32,157 nt of DNA. It comes from Entamoeba histolytica HM-1:IMSS (taxonomy: Eukaryota > Evosea > Mastigamoebida > Endamoebidae). The stretch is taken from assembly GCF_000208925.1 (NCBI RefSeq), contig NW_001915021.1:5209-37365 (forward strand), written 5' to 3'. Below the pieces are notes generated by a model. It saw only the letters and a program-made list of their open reading frames with translations. It was not told the origin of the DNA and did not search any database. Position numbers and translations under genes: made by a program. Below, in pieces: positions 28,472 through 32,157 of this stretch; the stretch's first letter is position 1; the number at the start of each line of letters is the position of its first letter.

Positions 28472-29416
28472 ATGGATGTTAGTCAGTTTAATGGTAAAAT
28501 TTATATTCAAAATAATGGGACAATTCATTTATATAACAAAAGTGATAGAAAATTAACCGAAGAAGGAAATGGTAAAAAAGTTGAGATTTTTGATAAGAAG
28601 AAAGAAGTATTTGTTGAGAAAAAGACATTTGAAAAAACAATCTCAATCTTAAAAGAAAACATTAAAACTATTGAAACTAATTTAAAAGAACTTAAAAACT
28701 TAGTTGATAGAAGATGTGTTAAGGTAGATAAAAATGAGAGAGGAAAAGAATCAAATGAAGAAAATCCTTTATTTTTAAGTCAAACAACAACTTATAACTC
28801 TATTCAAACTGATGTTAAGTTATTAAAAAAGAAGATTGACATACTTCAGAAGAAATCAGATATTGATAAAATTAAAGTTAGAGATTATTCAATGGTAGAT
28901 TATATTTCTTATCTTAAACAATGGACTAACAAATCACATTTTAAAATTATTTATGACTCTTCTATTGATGAATTATCATTAAGAGGTCTTAATAGTAAGA
29001 TTAAAGGTTTAACTGATGTACTTCTTCTTGTAGAAACAGATAATAATGATTTATTTGGTTCATTTACAGCAACAAGAGTACCAATTGTTCGTCATGAAGA
29101 ACATACAACATTTTTTGGAAAAGACCCAGGCTTTTTTGTTTTTACATTACGTAATCCTCATAATATTCAACCAATTAAATTTATTAAAAAAGACTGTTAT
29201 AAAACAATGATGTTTTGGAATCAACCAAATGAATTAGATGCTGTTATTTCTGCTATTCTTTGTTTCAGAATATCAGATGGTGGAAAAAGTATGATAATGA
29301 ATCAATTTAAAGATTTTTATGATGACCCAACCGGATTAGGTGATGATGTATTTACTGGGTCTCATGAGCCAAGTTGTTTTGGGTTATCAAGACTATTGGC
29401 AATCAAATGTAATTGA
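28472..29416 (+). CDS. TLDc-domain protein with coiled coil, 314 aa
   Basis: The TLDc domain spans about 146-313: LKQWTNKSHFKIIYDSS, SLRGLNSKIKG, LFGSF, PGFFVFTLRNP and a closing GLSRLLAIKC. Two probable coiled-coil stretches (about 48-82 and 108-132) precede it. The N-terminus (KIYIQNNGTIHLY, 9-21) resembles that of the 398-aa TLDc protein across the cohesin-loader gene, so the two are likely paralogues with the same domain order. An upstream ATG at 28434 is in another frame and sits right after the TTTAAA tract, too close to be in the transcript, so I chose 28472. Possible roles follow those known for TLDc proteins (oxidative stress, V-ATPase regulation) but are not proven here. Confidence 0.85.
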   Translation: MDVSQFNGKIYIQNNGTIHLYNKSDRKLTEEGNGKKVEIFDKKKEVFVEKKTFEKTISILKENIKTIETNLKELKNLVDRRCVKVDKNERGKESNEENPLFLSQTTTYNSIQTDVKLLKKKIDILQKKSDIDKIKVRDYSMVDYISYLKQWTNKSHFKIIYDSSIDELSLRGLNSKIKGLTDVLLLVETDNNDLFGSFTATRVPIVRHEEHTTFFGKDPGFFVFTLRNPHNIQPIKFIKKDCYKTMMFWNQPNELDAVISAILCFRISDGGKSMIMNQFKDFYDDPTGLGDDVFTGSHEPSCFGLSRLLAIKCN

Positions 29417-30209
29417 TTTATTTTTATTTAACAGGAACCATTTTTATTTTATTTCAAAACATTTTAAAATATTATTAACAAACTAAATAATATCTCAATA
29501 AATAAACTTAGAGGTAAAATGATTGATGAATTTAACATCAACCAATTTAAACAAAACCAAAATAAATATATTATGTTTATTTTTTAAATATATTTTTCTT
29601 TCATGAGAATCACTTCTTTATTGAATGTTATTAATTTTCAGCAATATAAAATAAAGTTCATTTTATGTTTATTATCAATTCTAATGTATTGCTATGAGAA
29701 AAAATAAAAGAAACAGAAAAAAGCAAACAAATTTCCTATTGGATTAAATTTAATTAAAAATAAAATGGAGGTTTTGAAGAGAAAAATAACGTAAAGAAAA
29801 AGCTGTAACGACAAAATAAATTCTATGAGTAATAAAGAAAAAAATAACAAAATTATAAAATAACATAAGTATGAAATAATGTAAGTGTAGTAATGAGTAA
29901 AATGAAATAAACAAAATAAGAATATAAATATTATTTATTACACTTTAAACTAATTAATAATTTAAGTCTTGTTTTTTTATTTGTTTTAATATACAAATCA
30001 TTATTTCTTTTTTTTAGTTTACCTATTGCATTTATTTGTATTTTAATATATTCTTATGTAATTTCAATTATCATTAAAATAAATCAACATTGAATTATGT
30101 CAATTTTTAATTTATCATTTCATTCATTGGCAGATGAATGAAATGTTCATATTCTTCATTGATTTGTTTTTATTCTTTTTTATTTCATTTTCAATTATTC
30201 AAGATTGAA
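29417..30209. other. Intergenic region between convergent TLDc genes
   Basis: AT-rich 3' flanks of two convergent genes. No gene, repeat or RNA recognised. Confidence 0.6.
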
Positions 30210-30740
30210 TCATTTCATTTCAATTACTATGATTCGTTTTGGTGTGAAATAATATTTCCCACAAAGTGCATTTGATATTCCGTTATATTCAAATGATTGT
30301 TGATCACAATATGATATTGTTTTATAATTTTCTTTATAAACAAAAATATCATTATATCCAAATTTAAACAAACAACTATATGACTGATTCAATAATATAA
30401 ATGCATATTGTGGGTATTTAATATCAAATTTCATTGCTTCTTTCATTCTTCCATTTGATTCTAATGAAAATACAAATGATTTTTGATCAGTTATACAACT
30501 TTCAACTTTATCAATTTTCTCATTAACATATCCTCCAAATTTATTTCCATCTTCGTCTTCAATAAGAATCATTATATGTTCTTTATTCATTATTCTTTCT
30601 TCAAATACTGATGTAGATTTATTCCAATCATCTTTATCTGAATCAAATAGTATATTTGATATTCTTTTTTCCGTCCATTCTTCTATTTGTTTGATTTGAT
30701 GTTTTGTTTTGTTATTTGATGTTGATTGTGTTATTCCCAT
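30210..30740 (-). CDS. Short TLDc-like protein with possible N-myristoylation site, 176 aa
   Basis: Residues about 16-176 match the TLDc layout of its two neighbours: IEEWTEKRISNILFDSD, then NKFGGY, SFVFSLES, and a closing YFTPKRIIVIEMK. It is the most divergent of the three and lacks the coiled-coil region. It begins MGITQST, which fits the N-myristoylation consensus (Gly2, small residue at 5-6), so it may be anchored to membranes; this needs Met removal and is a prediction. The start is supported by GAAAAACTTAAAAATC eight bases upstream. Its closeness to two other TLDc genes suggests local duplication followed by divergence. Confidence 0.75.
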   Translation of the reverse strand: MGITQSTSNNKTKHQIKQIEEWTEKRISNILFDSDKDDWNKSTSVFEERIMNKEHIMILIEDEDGNKFGGYVNEKIDKVESCITDQKSFVFSLESNGRMKEAMKFDIKYPQYAFILLNQSYSCLFKFGYNDIFVYKENYKTISYCDQQSFEYNGISNALCGKYYFTPKRIIVIEMK

Positions 30741-30747
30741 TTTTGTT

Positions 30748-30763
30748 GATTTTTAAGTTTTTC
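30748..30763 (-). promoter_or_regulatory. Candidate promoter motif of the 176-aa TLDc gene
   Basis: GAAAAACTTAAAAATC on the minus strand, ending eight bases before the ATG. It differs by one inserted A from the motif upstream of the 398-aa TLDc gene. Confidence 0.4.
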
Positions 30764-32157
30764 TTTTTATTATTTTGTTATTTTATTACATCTCATATTT
30801 ATTATTAAGTTCTTTTTTTTTTAATTTATTCTCATTTCATTCTTTCTATCATCTTCTCATTTTCTTTCTATTCATTCATTTCTATTCATCTATTTGTTAT
30901 TTATCACTTCTTTTTATTTCTTAATGTCACTTTTATCTTTTCATTTCTTTTGTTTCTTTTCATATTCAATGATTAGATAAATGAATTAATTCATATTTGA
31001 AATGAATTAAATGATTGAATATTATAAAATAATAATTTATTCATAATTACACTTCTTTCATTTAATCATATTAGTTATTCATTTTAATGATTTGATTCAT
31101 TATTATCAAAAAATAAGATGAAAAACAAATTAATCAAATTAACATAAAGAATAAAAGAGTGAAAATAATAAAAATAAAATACAATGAAATAATATTAATT
31201 AATTCCATATTACTCATATATTTGTTTATTATTATTTCTCTTATTATTCTGTTGTTTTATCTTCTCTTATTTATATTATTTATTGTTTATTTTTCATGTT
31301 ATTATTCATTCTATTTTATTATGTTGTTAATTTCTATCATAATACAGTTAATATGTTAAATAAATATGTTAAAATTGTTATTATAATTAAATAAAACAAA
31401 AATAATAATACAATTAATAAGATGAATAAATAATAAATCATAATCTAAATGTGTTTATAACAATTTCTGTACAACACCTTTTAACATACTAAATCATATG
31501 AAATGGTTCTTTATTTGGAATATGTTTTAAATATTATGTGATGTTCTTTGAATTTTATTCTTCATACAATCATTCAGTTACATAAATTAATGATAAAAAT
31601 AACATATAATACAAACTAAATGAGAATGGTGATGAAATAATCCATGGAATAAAGAAAAATAAATACAAAAAGAAATAAAAAGAATAAGAAAGAATGAAAT
31701 AATAAATATTAATAATAAAATAAACAAGAAATAAATAATAAGAAGTGATATGATAATGATAAAATATGAAAGTGAATATGATAAAGAAAAAGAATAAAAA
31801 GAATAAATTAAATAACAATTGATTGAATAAAAACTTAAAAAATGAAATAATATATCATAGAATAAATACTTCTAGAAAAGAAAGGATAATAAAAGAATAA
31901 AGAAGAATAAGAAATAAGAATAACTAAATGAAATGAACAATGCAAATAATGAAAGATGAATAAAAATGAAAATAATAAAATAAACAACTAAATAATGAAT
32001 GAAATAATGTTATATTTATAATAACTAATAAAAATATTAAATAAATATTAAATACAATTTTATTTATTATATAATCGTTATAACCATTTGTTGTTTAATA
32101 TTATGATACTATCTATATTTATTATTCTATTCTTTATACATTTCTTCTTATTATTAT
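30764..32157. other. Non-coding, strand-asymmetric low-complexity region
   Basis: Roughly 30770-30970 and 31200-31345 are T/C-rich on the plus strand (TTCATTT, TTTATT units), while about 31590-32000 is A/G-rich (AATAAAGAA, GAATAA units). Open frames at 31159-31359 and 31570-31818 are hydrophobic composition artefacts. No gene, tRNA or precise repeat was recognised. Confidence 0.65.

Noticed and set aside
31159..31818. Hydrophobic frames at 31159-31359 (+) and 31570-31818 (-)
   Set aside because: Built almost only from Ile, Leu, Phe and Tyr codons of TTTATT-type low-complexity DNA.
1..32157. tRNA genes, CRISPR arrays, insertion sequences
   Set aside because: Scanned by eye for tRNA T-loop consensus, regular repeat-spacer arrays and transposase motifs; none found. 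A covariance-model tRNA search would be decisive.

Overview
The window looks like nuclear DNA of a protist close to Entamoeba histolytica (E. histolytica, E. dispar or E. nuttalli). Four things point there: very AT-rich intergenic DNA; a peroxiredoxin with the Cys-rich N-terminal extension of the amoebic 29-kDa enzyme; short introns that begin GTTTGT and end TAG; and a transmembrane receptor-like kinase of the amoebic TMK type. Core-promoter motifs resembling the Entamoeba GAAC and TATTTAAA elements lie just upstream of several start codons. I cannot fix the species by eye.

Layout. 1-1306 (-): the 5' part of a secreted or membrane Cys-rich protein with three introns; it runs off the left edge. 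1819-3081 (-): an unrecognised 420-residue protein. 3558-3662 (+): a U6 snRNA gene. 3773-4711 (+): a 312-residue protein with an apparent internal duplication and an acidic/basic tail. 6260-7339 (+): a sirtuin with an extra N-terminal Cys/His-rich module, convergent with 7353-8498 (-), a protein resembling a divergent macro-domain-like family. 10301-11044 (+): a small protein with a forkhead-like winged helix. 11995-12891 (-): an unrecognised protein. 14248-14952 (-): peroxiredoxin. 16446-18173 (+): a divergent Hsp70 lacking the lid. 19447-23046 (+): a receptor-like kinase. 23158-24354 (-), 28472-29416 (+) and 30210-30740 (-): three TLDc-domain proteins. Between the first two TLDc genes, at 24541-28014 (+), is a cohesin loader of the Scc2/Nipped-B family. 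From about 30770 to the right edge the DNA is non-coding and strand-asymmetric.

How the parts may relate. Most genes are independent eukaryotic units with their own promoters. Linkages worth attention are the sirtuin next to a possible ADP-ribose-related protein (stop codons 13 bp apart), the TLDc cluster around the cohesin loader (one TLDc gene shares a 186-bp divergent promoter region with it), and a dispersed non-coding repeat found upstream of both the sirtuin and the Hsp70-like gene. All functional statements come from reading motifs; no database search was run.
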